DNA of 64,000 nucleotides, taken from Diphasiastrum complanatum. Lineage: Eukaryota > Streptophyta > Lycopodiopsida > Lycopodiales > Lycopodiaceae. Each line of letters starts with the position of its first letter. Within the stretch, counting starts at the first letter, position 1. This document shows, in pieces, positions 43,355 to 54,097 of this stretch. The stretch is from the NCBI GenBank assembly GCA_029204225.1, contig CM055096.1, positions 35,546,139-35,610,138 of the forward strand. The letters are read 5' to 3'. Both the position numbers and the translations under genes were made by a program. The notes under the pieces were generated by a model. The model did not search any database, had not been told where the DNA came from, and saw only the letters and a program-made list of their open reading frames with translations.

Positions 43355-44036
43355 TGTAAAAATTACAGCAAATAAGGATCCTAAAACACTTGAAATGATG
43401 AGGGAAACAATAGATTATGATTTCATAAGATTAGCACAAGTTGAACCATCAAAATCCATCAAAAATCTATGCTTGAACCTCACTAAATGGCCCAAATCCT
43501 TGAAGAAGGCTTCACACGTGTGAAAGTACGGCCTCCCACAGTCTGAGTACTGTACACCAGACCTACATTCAATCCTATAATCATTAGTAATCACAAGTAC
43601 TCAAACAATTATGAACATAGAGAGCAATTGCACCATTATGAGAGAAAAAACATGAAATTGCTTGATTAATTTTGGTGAGATATCATCACCTATATATACA
43701 TGATCCATCACGGTTTTGGGCAGGTATGAGTAGACCTAAACCTATACCTAATGCTAATTTTGGTGGATCTTTCATCCCTACCAAGTTAGGGTTGGAATCT
43801 TGGAGATCCCTCAACAATGCAAAAATTACCAAAAATAGCTCCTATTTTTTCTCCCTTGTATCTAAGCATAATTTGGACTCATTCCAAAGGTTCTAACACT
43901 TAGGTCTACTTGAGAACATCCTTATGAATGGAATCCTATGCTATTTGGCACGTGTGACAAGCCACATCATGACCATCTAACTATTTACAAGTCATATGAC
44001 CAAAACTAGTCAAGCTAGAATTGTGAATTTTTAACA
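43355..44036 (-). repeat. 3' LTR of Copia-C (complete)
   Basis: 682 bp; on the minus strand TGTTAAAAATTCAC...TTACTTTACA-type ends (terminus TGTAAAAATT on the plus strand). A TATA-like TATATATA lies near 43690-43697, with the palindrome TTCACACGTGTGAA at 43511-43524, about 170 bp downstream in the LTR sense. Confidence 0.9.
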
Positions 44037-44050
44037 CTCCTCCTCACTAT

Positions 44051-47000
44051 CTAGCTTGGTTCAATCATTGCTTTACTAATCACTCCAAGTGATGATCTGA
44101 ACTTCATAAAAGGTGTCTTTTGAAGTGGTTTAGTAAGTAGATCAGCTACACATTCATTGCTTGGAACATGCTCCAAAGCAATCTCCTTGGCTTGCACCAT
44201 TTCTCTCACAAAGTGATGGCATATCTCAATGTGCTTAGATCTTGCATGGAAGATTGGGTTAGATGCAAGGTGTTGGGCTGATATATTGTCATTGTAGATG
44301 ATTGGTGCCTCCTCTGAATCCATGATCTTTAGTTCCACCAATAATCTCTTGATCCAAAGTACCTCCTTTGTAGTGGTTGTCAAAGCTTTGTACTCGGCCT
44401 CGGTTGAAGATAGAGATATAGTTTCTTGCTTTTTTGAAAGCCATGAAACCACACCTTCTCCTATGAAAGTTGAATAGGCACTTGTTGATTTCCTATCCCT
44501 CTTGTCCCCTGCAAAATCTGAATCACTAAATGCATGAAGGTTAATCACATCTCCTCTATATAGAATCCCAAAATCCAATGTACCCGAGATGTATCTTAGA
44601 ATCCTCTTAGCCTTTTTCCAATGGATATTCAATGGCTTTTGCATGGATTGGCTCAACCTACATACACTAAAGCTAAGATCTGGTCTAGTTATAGTGATCC
44701 ACATTAAGGAACCTATAAGTTGCCTAAACAAAGTGATGTCCATGAAGGATCTTTCATCATCTTCATTTGGCACTTTTACATCTTGCTCCATTGGTGTGTC
44801 AACACTTTTGCATACTTCCATCTTAAACTTCTTCAAAAGACTTTGAGCATAGTTTACTTGACTTATAAAGATAAAATCAGACCCTCTAAGTACTTCTATG
44901 CCTAAGATGAAGTGAAGACACCCTAGATCTACCATCTTGAACTCTAAGGATAGATCTATCTTGATTTTTTCAATACCATCAACACTATTTCCACTAATGA
45001 TGATGTCATCTACATAAATGAGTAAAAGTACAATACCAACATCATCAAACTTAATGTAAAGAGTGGGATCATATTCACTTTGAACAAAAGAAAGTGAAAT
45101 AAGATAGCAATGTAGTCTTGAATTCCAAGATCTCGAGGCTTGCTTCAAGCCATAGATGCTTCTTTGGAGATGGCATACTTTGTTCTCCATTCCATGCTTG
45201 ATGAACCCTTGTGGCTGCTCCATATAGATATCCTCTTCCAAAAAACCATTCAAGAAAGCATTAGAGACATCCATTTGACATAGAATCCATCCAAAATGTG
45301 ATGCAAGTGCAATGATTAGTCTTATTGTGACCATCTTGGCCACGGGTGCAAAAGTTTCCTCATAGTCTATCCCTCTCTCTTGAGCATAACCTTTTGCAAC
45401 TAATCTTGCTTTATGTTTGTTAACACTCCCATTTGCATTCAACTTAAGCTTGAAGACCCACTTGCATCCTATTACATTCCTTTGAGGTCTCTCAACAAGC
45501 AACCAAGTTTCATTCTCAATCAAGGCATCATACTCATCCAACATAGCTTTATACCATTCTTTGGAGTTCAATGCATCTTCAACATTAGACGGTTCTTCAA
45601 AACTAGATAAAGCATAAGAAGTGGATGAGATACCCTCAACTTGCTGTCCTTTGCCTTGATATGTGAGCCTTGATGGCTCCACTTTTGCCCTTGAAGATCT
45701 CCTTGGTGTGATAGGTGGGTTTGGTGCTTGCTCCTCCATGAGCTCCTCCTCAAAACCAAGATCTTGCTCCTCGGCCATCTTCTTCTTGATTGTTGGAGCA
45801 CTTGAGCCTTCTTCAAGCATATGCATATGATGTTCATCAAAGATGACATCCGTTGAAACAACAAATTTGTTCAAGGATGGGAGATAGACATTGTAGCCCT
45901 TGCTTGAGCTTGCATATCCAAGCATGATCCCTCTTGTGGAAGATGGATCCTCCTTGGTTCTTGTTTCCAATGGCACATGCACATAACATATACACCCAAA
46001 AACTTTCAAGTGATTAAGATTGGGTTTCTTTCCATACAACATCTCATATGGAGTTTTGCCTTCAATTGCTTTGCAAGACACCCTATTCATCAAGTAGTTT
46101 GCACATACAAGAGACTCACCCCAAAAGGATTTGGACAAACAAGCATCTAATCTTAAAGCCTTAGAACATTCACATAATGTTCTATTCCTTCTTTCAGCAA
46201 CTCCATTTTGTTGAGGAGTGTAAGGACAAGAAGTCTCTTTCTTGATCCCTTCCTCCTCACAAAAGGCCTTGAACTCATTGGAGATGAATTCTCCACCATT
46301 GTCACTTCTAAGAATCTTGATGCTATGATTATGATGCTTTTCCACAAACAACTTGAACTTTACAAAAGTATCAAATACTTGAGACTTGAAGGAAAGTAAG
46401 AACACCCAACAATATCTTGAGTAGTCATCAATGAAGGTTAAAAACATGGATGAACCTCCATTAGATTTGGTGCTAGCAATGTGCACATCCGAGTGTATGA
46501 GTTCAAGAGGATGAGATGACTTTGTGATGGAGTTAGGAAACACCTTCTTATGTGCCTTGGATAAGGCACAAGCTTCACAAACCTTGTCTTCCTTCCCAAT
46601 AGACCTTGGTAGGCCTAAAGCATACTCCTCCTTGATCATAGCCTCCATGGAACCCGAGTTGACATGTCCAAGTATTTTGTGCCATAAAGTAAAGGTAGAT
46701 ATCTTGCTCTTCTCGGCCAACATGACAACATTAGTATCCACAAATGCATCCAGCTTATAAAGTTTGCCAAGTCTAGTGCCCTTAGCCACTATCTTACCCT
46801 TCTTCTTGATGAAACATTCATTTGAAGCAAAGTCAACATTGAAACCATTGTCTACCATTTGGCCAACACTTAGTAGATTCTTTGTTATTGTAGGAATGTA
46901 CAAAACACCTTCTATGTTGATCTTTTTGGAAGATCCTAAGCAAAGGGGAATGCTACCAACTCCTTCAATCTTACAAGCTTCATCATTTGCTGTATAGATA

Positions 47001-48019
47001 GACTTTATAGGTCCATCATAAGATAAGAGAGAAGAGAAAAACTCCCTTTTACTAGTCATGTGTGAACTAGCACCCGAGTCAATCCACCAAGGATCTTCTC
47101 CTTTGAAGCTTGTTGAAGAAAATATGGACATCATGAGAGAGTCCTCATGTGAACTCTCCTCCTCCTCCTCTTTGCTCATGTTGGCTTGGCTTTGATCTTG
47201 CTTCCTCTTGAAGCATTCCGAGGCATAATGCCCCATCTTGCTACAATAGTAGCACTTCACCTTTGATTTGTCCTTCTTGACTTTGGTGGTTGATGGAGAT
47301 GCCTTTGGGGGTCCTTCTTGATCCTCAAGCTTTGTAGACTTCTTGAATGTTGATCCTTTGCCTTTGGACTTGCCTTTGCCTTTGGTGAAGAGAGCTTGGT
47401 CATCTCCACCTTGGATGGAAAGCCTATCCATCCTCTCTTGCATTTGGCTCCTTCTTGATTCCTCGGCCATGAGCGTGCCTTGGAGTTCTTCAAGTATGGG
47501 TAGCTTACCCATAATTGCATATCCCTGAACCAAATTGTCAAATTCAAAGCTTAGTCCATTCAATATGAGTTGAACAAGCTCTTCATCCTTGATAGGGTCA
47601 CCTATAAAGGCTAGCTCTTTGTTCAATTCCTTTACTCTTAGGACAAAAGTATATGCACTCTCTCCTTTCTTTTGATAGCTTCTATAGATTTGATTCTTCA
47701 AAGCTAACATTCTAGTTTGGTTCTTGGATTCATAGACCTTTTTCAAAGTCTCCCAAGCATCTTGAGCTGAAGTGCAATCTCCTACCTCTCTTAAGAGTTC
47801 ATTTGCAACATTCATTTTTATGCAATGTAGTGCAACATTGCACCTCTTGATGTATTTGGCTTTTTCTTGAGGATGAATAGGTTCACCCTCCTTACCATTT
47901 ACAATTTCCATCAGATCTTGCATGATCATGATAGATTCCATTCTAACTTTCCATATGGAATAGTTAGTTTTGTTGAGCCTTTCATTAGTATCCAAAAGAT
48001 ATGCATTTATAGATGCCAT
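44051..48019 (-). CDS. Copia-C gag-pol polyprotein (1322 aa, intact)
   Basis: A single open frame from MASINAYLLDTNERLNKTNY. It has a UBN2-type gag (about 1-235), a Lys-rich stretch, the knuckle CYYCSKMGHYASEC (about 254-267), protease WWIDSGASSHM (about 311), and pre-integrase WHKILGHVNSGSM with CEACALSKAH. The integrase triad is HSDVHI, SDNGGEF and QNGVAERRN (about 511, 569, 607). RT has FAPVAKM and YVDDIIISGN (about 1003). RNase H has FSDSDFAGD, SSTEAEYKAL (about 1205) and VADLLTKPL near the end. All catalytic residues are present. It is colinear with the Copia-A protein but clearly diverged. Because the 5' LTR has lost its upstream U3, transcription may be weakened, although the TATA-like box remains. 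Confidence 0.96.
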   Translation of the reverse strand: MASINAYLLDTNERLNKTNYSIWKVRMESIMIMQDLMEIVNGKEGEPIHPQEKAKYIKRCNVALHCIKMNVANELLREVGDCTSAQDAWETLKKVYESKNQTRMLALKNQIYRSYQKKGESAYTFVLRVKELNKELAFIGDPIKDEELVQLILNGLSFEFDNLVQGYAIMGKLPILEELQGTLMAEESRRSQMQERMDRLSIQGGDDQALFTKGKGKSKGKGSTFKKSTKLEDQEGPPKASPSTTKVKKDKSKVKCYYCSKMGHYASECFKRKQDQSQANMSKEEEEESSHEDSLMMSIFSSTSFKGEDPWWIDSGASSHMTSKREFFSSLLSYDGPIKSIYTANDEACKIEGVGSIPLCLGSSKKINIEGVLYIPTITKNLLSVGQMVDNGFNVDFASNECFIKKKGKIVAKGTRLGKLYKLDAFVDTNVVMLAEKSKISTFTLWHKILGHVNSGSMEAMIKEEYALGLPRSIGKEDKVCEACALSKAHKKVFPNSITKSSHPLELIHSDVHIASTKSNGGSSMFLTFIDDYSRYCWVFLLSFKSQVFDTFVKFKLFVEKHHNHSIKILRSDNGGEFISNEFKAFCEEEGIKKETSCPYTPQQNGVAERRNRTLCECSKALRLDACLSKSFWGESLVCANYLMNRVSCKAIEGKTPYEMLYGKKPNLNHLKVFGCICYVHVPLETRTKEDPSSTRGIMLGYASSSKGYNVYLPSLNKFVVSTDVIFDEHHMHMLEEGSSAPTIKKKMAEEQDLGFEEELMEEQAPNPPITPRRSSRAKVEPSRLTYQGKGQQVEGISSTSYALSSFEEPSNVEDALNSKEWYKAMLDEYDALIENETWLLVERPQRNVIGCKWVFKLKLNANGSVNKHKARLVAKGYAQERGIDYEETFAPVAKMVTIRLIIALASHFGWILCQMDVSNAFLNGFLEEDIYMEQPQGFIKHGMENKVCHLQRSIYGLKQASRSWNSRLHCYLISLSFVQSEYDPTLYIKFDDVGIVLLLIYVDDIIISGNSVDGIEKIKIDLSLEFKMVDLGCLHFILGIEVLRGSDFIFISQVNYAQSLLKKFKMEVCKSVDTPMEQDVKVPNEDDERSFMDITLFRQLIGSLMWITITRPDLSFSVCRLSQSMQKPLNIHWKKAKRILRYISGTLDFGILYRGDVINLHAFSDSDFAGDKRDRKSTSAYSTFIGEGVVSWLSKKQETISLSSTEAEYKALTTTTKEVLWIKRLLVELKIMDSEEAPIIYNDNISAQHLASNPIFHARSKHIEICHHFVREMVQAKEIALEHVPSNECVADLLTKPLQKTPFMKFRSSLGVISKAMIEPS

Positions 48020-48818
48020 CTAGTCTCCTAATCAAGGACTTGACACAAATGAAGGTTACTTCTATTGATTTGATTGAAGGTCTACCTTATCCCACTTCTT
48101 AGGGACCTGAAAAGATCAGTAATAGACTTCCTATAAAGATCTAAGAATGATCTCTAACAAAATCAAATCATAGAATACTAGAAACAATGCACTTGCTTGA
48201 TTGAAGTAGACAATACTAGTAGAATTGCCCCTCTTTCTATAAAGAACATTAAAGCTTCCAAATGATCTGATCAAGAGTGAATTTCAGCAACCTAATATAC
48301 TTCCAAAATCACTTGTAAAAGATCTAAATGGAACTTAATGAGGATGCAACACAATCTACTATCCAATCACAAGCAAAAAATGATCAAAATTGATGAAAAA
48401 TTGATCTAATTTGGTGCATAAGTCAAGCAATGGTTGGACTGAACCTAAATCACTTTAGGAAGTGCCTACTACACCTTAGAACAGCCTTGAAGAGTCCCCA
48501 AAACTCTGATCTTCCCTCTCCTTGAATGCTAGAAAGCCTCCTCTATGAAATCACCTCCAAAACTCGCTTAGAAATCAATGCTTGGAGCAAGCAAAACTTG
48601 CTATCTTGGTAATGTGAATTGAATTCAACTTTGCCTCTGGTTTTAGACACCTAAACACCTGCAAATGAAGTCACACAACACCAATCTCCAATGTATTTGA
48701 CTCACTTTGAGTTCTAGAATCAATACTAGATGCTAAGATCCAATCTACACAAGATTTAGATCAAAACTTGTGATCAAATTGAATGAAAACCAAGGATTTA
48801 GCTCATTTCAGCCTTTAG
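48020..48818 (-). other. Untranslated leader of Copia-C
   Basis: About 800 bp between the primer site and the gag ATG; no ORF of note. Confidence 0.6.
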
Positions 48819-48830
48819 GCTCTGATACCA
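48819..48830 (-). other. tRNA-Met primer binding site of Copia-C
   Basis: GCTCTGATACCA on the plus strand, directly abutting the 5' LTR terminus TGTAAAAATTAC at 48831. Confidence 0.93.
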
Positions 48831-49350
48831 TGTAAAAATTACAGCAAATAAGGACCCTAAAACACTTGAAATGATGAGGGAAACAATAGATTATGATTTC
48901 ATAAGATTAGCACAAGTTGAACCATCAAAATCCATCAAAAATCTATGCTTGAACCTCACTAAATGGCCCAAATCCTTGAAGAAGGCTTCACACGTGTGAA
49001 AGTACGGCCTCCCACAGTCTGAGTACTGTACACCAGACCTACATTCAATCCTATAATCATTAGTAATCACAAGTACTCAAACAATTATGAACATAGAGAG
49101 CAATTGCACCATTATGAGAGAAAAAACATGAAATTGCTTGATTAATTTTGGTGAGATATCATCACCTATATATACATGATCCATCACGGTTTTGGGAAGG
49201 TATGAGTAGCCCTAAACCTATACCTAATGCTAATTTTGGTGGATCTTTCATCCCTACCAAGTTAGGGTTGGAATCTTGGAGATCCCTCAACAATGCAAAA
49301 ATTACCAAAAATAGCTCCTATTTTTTCTTCCTTGTATCTAAGCATAATTT
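48831..49350 (-). repeat. 5' LTR of Copia-C, truncated
   Basis: It corresponds to 43355-43874 of the 3' LTR (four mismatches). The homology stops at AAGCATAATTT (49350). The palindrome TTCACACGTGTGAA is retained at 48987-49000. Confidence 0.93.
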
Positions 49351-49371
49351 ATCTAACTTGGGAGTACGCTT

Positions 49372-49617
49372 TTAAGTATGCGGAACATTATTTGCAAAAG
49401 CTCCATTTAAGTGAGCTCGTGCATGTGAAGATTTTGTAGCATGAAAATGTGGTCGATCATATGGAGCTTCAAAACGTAGGGGTTCCCATCTGTCAAATAG
49501 GTTCATTGATGGCTCTTGAACTTGGGATTTCATCCTAGAATATCGATTGAATTGAGCCTGTTCGGTAGATGGGGAGACCATCTCTGGTGGATAGTCCTCT
49601 GTGGAATTCGGATCCAT
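49372..49617 (-). pseudogene. Possible gypsy gag N-terminus
   Basis: An 81-codon minus-strand stretch starts MDPNSTEDYPPEMVSPSTEQ and ends at the deletion breakpoint beside Copia-C. Composition (Ser/Thr/Pro then Arg/His-rich) fits a gag start, and it lies where the 5' part of the gypsy element hit by Copia-C would be. No domain is recognised, so the call rests on position. Confidence 0.35.
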
Positions 49618-49746
49618 AACAACTCTAGAGTACCTTAGGATGAGGTAAATAGGCCTCTTGGACTCTTTGGTAACTTGACTGGTGTTTGTGTTTTTTTTTT
49701 TTTAAATATGTAGGGTCGTAGATCTTGCGTAGTATAGCCCTCCCGC

Positions 49747-50216
49747 CTATCAACAAAGTTCACTGGATAGGTACCTAACTATGCATAGATGCTACTTTTA
49801 GTTAGTTTCCTACTTTGCATCTAACTCTACTTCCACTCACACTACTCACACTAACTCTACTCTTCCTAAACTAACTTCATCATGATTTTGGGTGAAGAGA
49901 GAGGATAGAATAGAAGAGGAAGAAGAAGGAGAAGAGAGAAAGAGAGAGAGATGAGATGGAGGTTAGCTCAAATGCTCAATTTCATTGCTTATGGAAAAAC
50001 CTTAACTAGCATAAAACAAAAAAAACATGGGAAATGGAAATAACAAGCAACCACAACAAGAGCATAAGCAAGAGTGATTAGCAAATGAGGATGCTTGAGC
50101 TCTCAAAATGATAGAGTCTCCTCCTCTCTATCAAGCATGAAAATAGTGTACAAATGGTGCCTTTTTATAAAATGGGGAAGGCCCTTGCCCCAAAATCCTA
50201 TCGGCTAATATTTACA
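49747..50216. repeat. Dispersed repeat D, copy 2
   Basis: Aligns with 15477-15943 almost throughout, including the GA-rich centre and the GGTGCCTTTTTATAAAAT tract. It ends at the CACTA remnant. Confidence 0.7.
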
Positions 50217-50242
50217 ATTACAACTATATATATGTGTGTTTT

Positions 50243-50700
50243 GCCACGTGACGCTGCCACGCAAACTCGATACTTAGCCAAAATTTTGACATTTTTCTTA
50301 TGCATGGCACTGCCACGCGTGGCATATCCACACTAAAAGTTTTTCGAGGACCTTGCCGATGAAATCCGAGGAGAGGTCTGGCAAAAAAAATTTAATTCTG
50401 CGTGGCAGTGCCATGCAAAAAAATTTTTTAACTAAAACTTAAAATTTAATCGTCAAAATATGTCGGCGTGGCACATCCACACGTGGAAGTGCCAAATACG
50501 GTTGTTATTTAACCAATTTTCATGTGACATTAATTTTTTTGATTTGCCACGCAGGCAGTGCCACGCATGGCAAATCTCCAGAGAAAATTCTAGAGCGATG
50601 GCTTTTTTTATTGCCATGCGTGGCAATATTAAAACACAATACTTAGAAAAATTTTGTTTTGGAAATTTGCCACGCGTGGCAGTGCCACGCATGGCAAAAT
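50243..50700. repeat. Subterminal palindromic repeats of the CACTA remnant
   Basis: The core TGCCACGCGTGGCA or close variants occur at 50311-50324, 50545-50572, 50611-50626 and 50668-50697, with half-sites elsewhere (50243, 50255, 50399, 50465). Dense short direct and inverted repeats near the ends are the binding sites of the second CACTA protein (TNPA type) in known elements; binding here is inferred. Confidence 0.7.
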
Positions 50701-51385
50701 TAGTTTGTTGTAATTTTTTTTTATCTATTATGAATAATAAGTTAATAAAAAACAACTTTATGATTAATTTAAAAGCAAAATAATAAAATGTGGACCAAAA
50801 ATTAAATGATCATTATCTCAAATTACTATGCTCTGATGAATTAAAGTTACTATCAGTTGAATATTACATGCTATCTTATGTATTTATAGACATTATGATG
50901 TGTTTCTATATTGAGAAAAAAATTTAATTAAAATTTGACAATTTTCAATATGGTATTGATGGGTAAAAATATAAGCGTGAGCTTAAGATGCATGTGAAAG
51001 GATGCTCAGTACCTTACATTTGAGAGCCGTGTGGTAGCTTGTTAAGCTAATTTGTTGATAAAAAAATTGCAATGCTATACACCTTTGTGTGTTTGCAAAG
51101 ATCAATGAATAGTCGAACAATATTGTGGCAAAGTGTATTATTATCTCAAAGAAGATGTCTTTTAATTATAATATATAAATAATCAACACATATATCTTTT
51201 AATTAGTTCACACATCTATTAATATTGATAAATTTTTCTAATTCTAAGTGATTGCGAGATGCGTTTGAAATGAAACTTTAGAAATGCAACATCGTAGAAA
51301 AATATAATAATTTTAATTTGAAAACAATATATATTGACCACAATGGATCATTTTATGACAAAATTATTTGTGATATGTACAAACT
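50701..51385. other. Non-coding stretch between CACTA repeats and transposase
   Basis: AT-rich, no ORF of note; probably the 3' non-coding part of the CACTA transcription unit. Confidence 0.4.
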
Positions 51386-52397
51386 TTATTCATCATCGTA
51401 AGATTCAAATTCATCAGCCAATATATCTTGCAACTCATCTCCGCTAAGATGATTTTCATCATCATTATCGAAATCAAAACCTCTCTCAATATTGTCCTCA
51501 TGCAAAAAATCATTTTTGTCCTCTGCATCATCTAAGTTGTCGGAATCATGAGAATCAATTCTCGGATTTTCAATATTTATAGAACTCGAAGGTATATGTA
51601 CATCTTCATCAGATATACTTGTGTTGTCCAAATTAAGATCTTCCATTTCATTCTCAACATATGCATTTTCAAATACATGTCTTGAGCGTGGCTTAATTTG
51701 AACAACATACCACCAATCTTTGTTTAGTCGATCTGGTTGAAAAAATACCTGCACGTTTAGCAATGTTAGGATTAGATATTTGTTATGCTCACATTTTAAT
51801 TCACAATAAATAGATGTAATGAAAAAGTAGTGTAGATGATTAATATAACATTGATCATAATTGACAAAAAGAAAAAAATGTGAAATTCATGCACACCTGT
51901 TCACAATGACGAGGCAGGTATTTCCATCAATACATAATTTTGGCCAATACTCTTTTTTTGTTTTTGATTCTTGTAGATCATGCCTGGCAGAAATATTGTC
52001 TTTGTCGCCCACCAAGTGTTTCCATATTGATTCACTCACATTTTTTAATATGTGCATAGGATCAAGCAAGTGATTGATCAAAAGGTTATTCCAATATGGT
52101 AAACAATGAAAGATGGATAGTCTTTTCATACCATTGATTGGCTTAGTCTCGGATTCAATCCAAAGTTTGTGCCAATACAAATAGTTTCATTTCATAGTCA
52201 CCTGAAAAAATCGCCCAATCCTGGATAGTCATGCATAATCCACATTAACATCGCACGCAACAAAAATGTTTTGTCTTGAAGTGGACGTGAGATGTCATGT
52301 GCTTGGACTCCCTTCCATAGTAGTTCTAGATCCTCAATAGATGGTGTAAAGTAGATATTCATATTTTTTACTTCATATTTTCCAAGAATTAGAAGTG
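51386..52397 (-). pseudogene. TNP2-type CACTA transposase, C-terminal half
   Basis: Three minus-strand blocks follow the TNP2 order. The first (about 52397-52198) reads YFTPSIEDLELLWKGVQAHD, FLLRAMLMWIMHDYPGLG. The second (52180-51887) reads CLPYWNNLLINHLLDPMHIL, KNVSESIW, DLQESKTKKEYWPKL. After a probable intron (acceptor TGCAG near 51750), the third (to 51386) reads VFFQPDRLNKDWWYVVQIKP and an Asp/Glu-rich tail. The second block matches the LDVMHIEKNV region conserved in plant TNP2. The N-terminal transposase core is missing beyond 52397, and a break separates the first two blocks. Confidence 0.78.
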
Positions 52398-52643
52398 CTA
52401 GAGAGAAGGCAGAAAAATACAAAAAAGACGAAGGTGGGTCTGAAATGGATTCCAAGGCATTTTGGCCACTATGTCGTATTTGTCTTGAAGGTGCGAAAAA
52501 GGCGAAGGTGCCTTGAAAACGATTAAGGCACAAAAATCTCAAAGGTAAAAAATGTGAAGGTCTGAAACATGTAGTCAGCTTTCAGTTTTCAAGATGCTCA
52601 TTACTTGAACGATTTGTTAAGACTGAGCATAAGAAATTTAACA
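52398..52643 (-). repeat. 3' LTR of Copia-B, truncated
   Basis: The first about 246 bp of the LTR, aligning with 55570-55809; then CACTA sequence begins. Confidence 0.75.
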
Positions 52644-52650
52644 CTTCCCC

Positions 52651-53460
52651 TTAATGTGGATCCTAAAAAACCTTGATCTTCAGATTTAACATATCCTTAA
52701 ATCTGAGATGTCGCTCCTTTGATAGAGCCTTTGTGAAGTAATATGCTGCCATGTAGTTTGTTCTACAGAAAACCAATGCTACTTTCTTGCTATGCACTTT
52801 CTCTCTAAGGTAAAGATACCTGATTTCGATATGTTTTCTTTGAGAGTGAAATCTCGAATTAAGAGATAACGCTATTGTGCTTGATTATCACAATAGATTA
52901 TTGTAGGAAGTGTTTGTGCAAGGTTGATGTCTGCAAGTAGTTGCCTTAGCCAGATCCTCTCTTTGGTTGCATTTGTGGCAACTATGTATTCGGATTCCGT
53001 TGATGATAATGCAACTGAGGTCTGCTTCCAGCTGTTCCATGAGATTGTGCCTTGGTTGTATAAAAATACAAATCTAGAAGTTGATTTTCTGGTATCGACA
53101 TCTCCTGCCCAATTCGCATCTGTGTAAACTTCAAGGATGTTGGCAGTTTGGTTGCCTCCGTAGCATATGTTGAGAGTTTTTGTTGCTTGGATGTACTTCA
53201 TGATCTTTGTTAGTGTTTTCCAACGAGTTAAGCCTGGATTTGATAGAAACTGGCTAAGTGTACTGATCAAATATGCAAGGTCTGGTCGTGTGCAGATTAT
53301 TGCATACATTAGTGAGCCGATAATGGATTGAAATTGGTAGCACTTCATTTTTTTTTTTTTCTGCCTCAGTTTGAGGAGACTGTTCCTTTGATAGTTTTAG
53401 TCCAAGGTCGAGTGAAAAGGTACTTGGTTTGTAGTTGGCCATACCATACTTTTTCAGCAC
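52651..53460 (-). pseudogene. Copia-B RT end and RNase H
   Basis: The minus strand reads MLKKYGMANYKPSTFSLDLG, FQSIIGSLMYAIICTRPDLA, an RNase H with VYTDANWAGDVDTRKSTS, VALSSTESEYIVATNATKER and IIYCDNQ (158 open codons, 52872-53348). After a frameshift it ends RFHSQRKHIEIRYLYLREKV and AYYFTKALSKERHLRFKDML. Catalytic acidic residues of RNase H are present. A T-tract at 53349-53359 marks another frame break. Confidence 0.82.
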
Positions 53461-54097
53461 GTTGTTGAGATATCATTGTTGATTGATAAAAATCAGTCTG
53501 CTGGGTCGATCTCATTGGATTTAGATTTGGAGACAATAGTGGGTTGGACCCATATCAGTCATCTTGTATTCCTAGGCCAACATGAATTTCGTATCCTTCA
53601 TTAGATTTAGATTGTTATTGAATAAGAGTGTATCATCTACATAGAGAGTATTGATGATGAAGTAATTCGATATAGACTTAAAGTAGACATTCGAGTCTGT
53701 CAAGTTTGGAATAAAACCATTCTCTATCATAAATGTGTTGATCTTCTAGAACCGGACTTTGGGTGACTATTTCAGCCTGTAGAGCGCCTTGTGGAGCTGA
53801 AATAGGAGCAGGTCCTTCCATTGCATCATACAAGGTGTTGTTGCTTGTCGTTTTTGTTCGTATCCCTTTGGGCACGTCATATAGATTTTCTCTTCGATGG
53901 TTCCATTGAGGAAAGCGGTCTGGACATCCATCTAGTGGACTTCAAGATCTGCTATGGCTGCAAAGGAGAGCATGTTTGACAACTAGACTAAAGGTTTCTG
54001 AATAATCCAGATCTAGAATATGGGAAAAGCCTTTGGCGACTAGTCTGGCCTTGTAATGATTTAGCCTTCTTTCAATGTCGTACTTCATCTTGAATAT
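53461..54097 (-). pseudogene. Copia-B RT core, heavily degraded
   Basis: Scattered minus-strand RT motifs (a degraded active-site region near 53640, and segments around 53880-54090 corresponding to the FAPV part) with many stops and shifts. Reading is unreliable, but position and fragments fit RT. Confidence 0.55.

Larger units (their letters stand above)
43355..49350 (-). mobile_element. Copia-C: Ty1/copia retrotransposon with intact gag-pol and truncated 5' LTR
   Basis: A minus-strand element of 5996 bp. The 3' LTR (left) is complete at 682 bp. The 5' LTR (right) keeps only 520 bp, having lost the first 162 bp of U3. Over the shared 520 bp I count four substitutions and no indels, so the insertion is young but older than Copia-A. 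A perfect primer binding site, an open 1322-codon ORF and a purine tract (AGTGAGGAGGAG, inverse of 44037-44048) are present. The left flank is a gypsy integrase; the right flank is unrelated, consistent with a deletion that removed the LTR end and the rest of the host element. Confidence 0.94.
50221..52397 (-). mobile_element. CACTA (En/Spm) DNA transposon remnant
   Basis: It combines a cluster of short palindromic subterminal repeats (50243-50700) with TNP2-type transposase exons on the minus strand (51386-52397), the usual order for the 3' half of a plant CACTA element. The left end near 50221 reads CAACTATATATATG, at best a mutated CACTA terminus. The right part is cut by the truncated Copia-B LTR, so the transposase N-terminus and the other terminus are missing. 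Non-autonomous. Confidence 0.7.

Noticed and set aside
50243-50700. Independent MITE or hairpin array
   Set aside because: The palindromes are better explained as subterminal repeats of the adjacent CACTA transposon.
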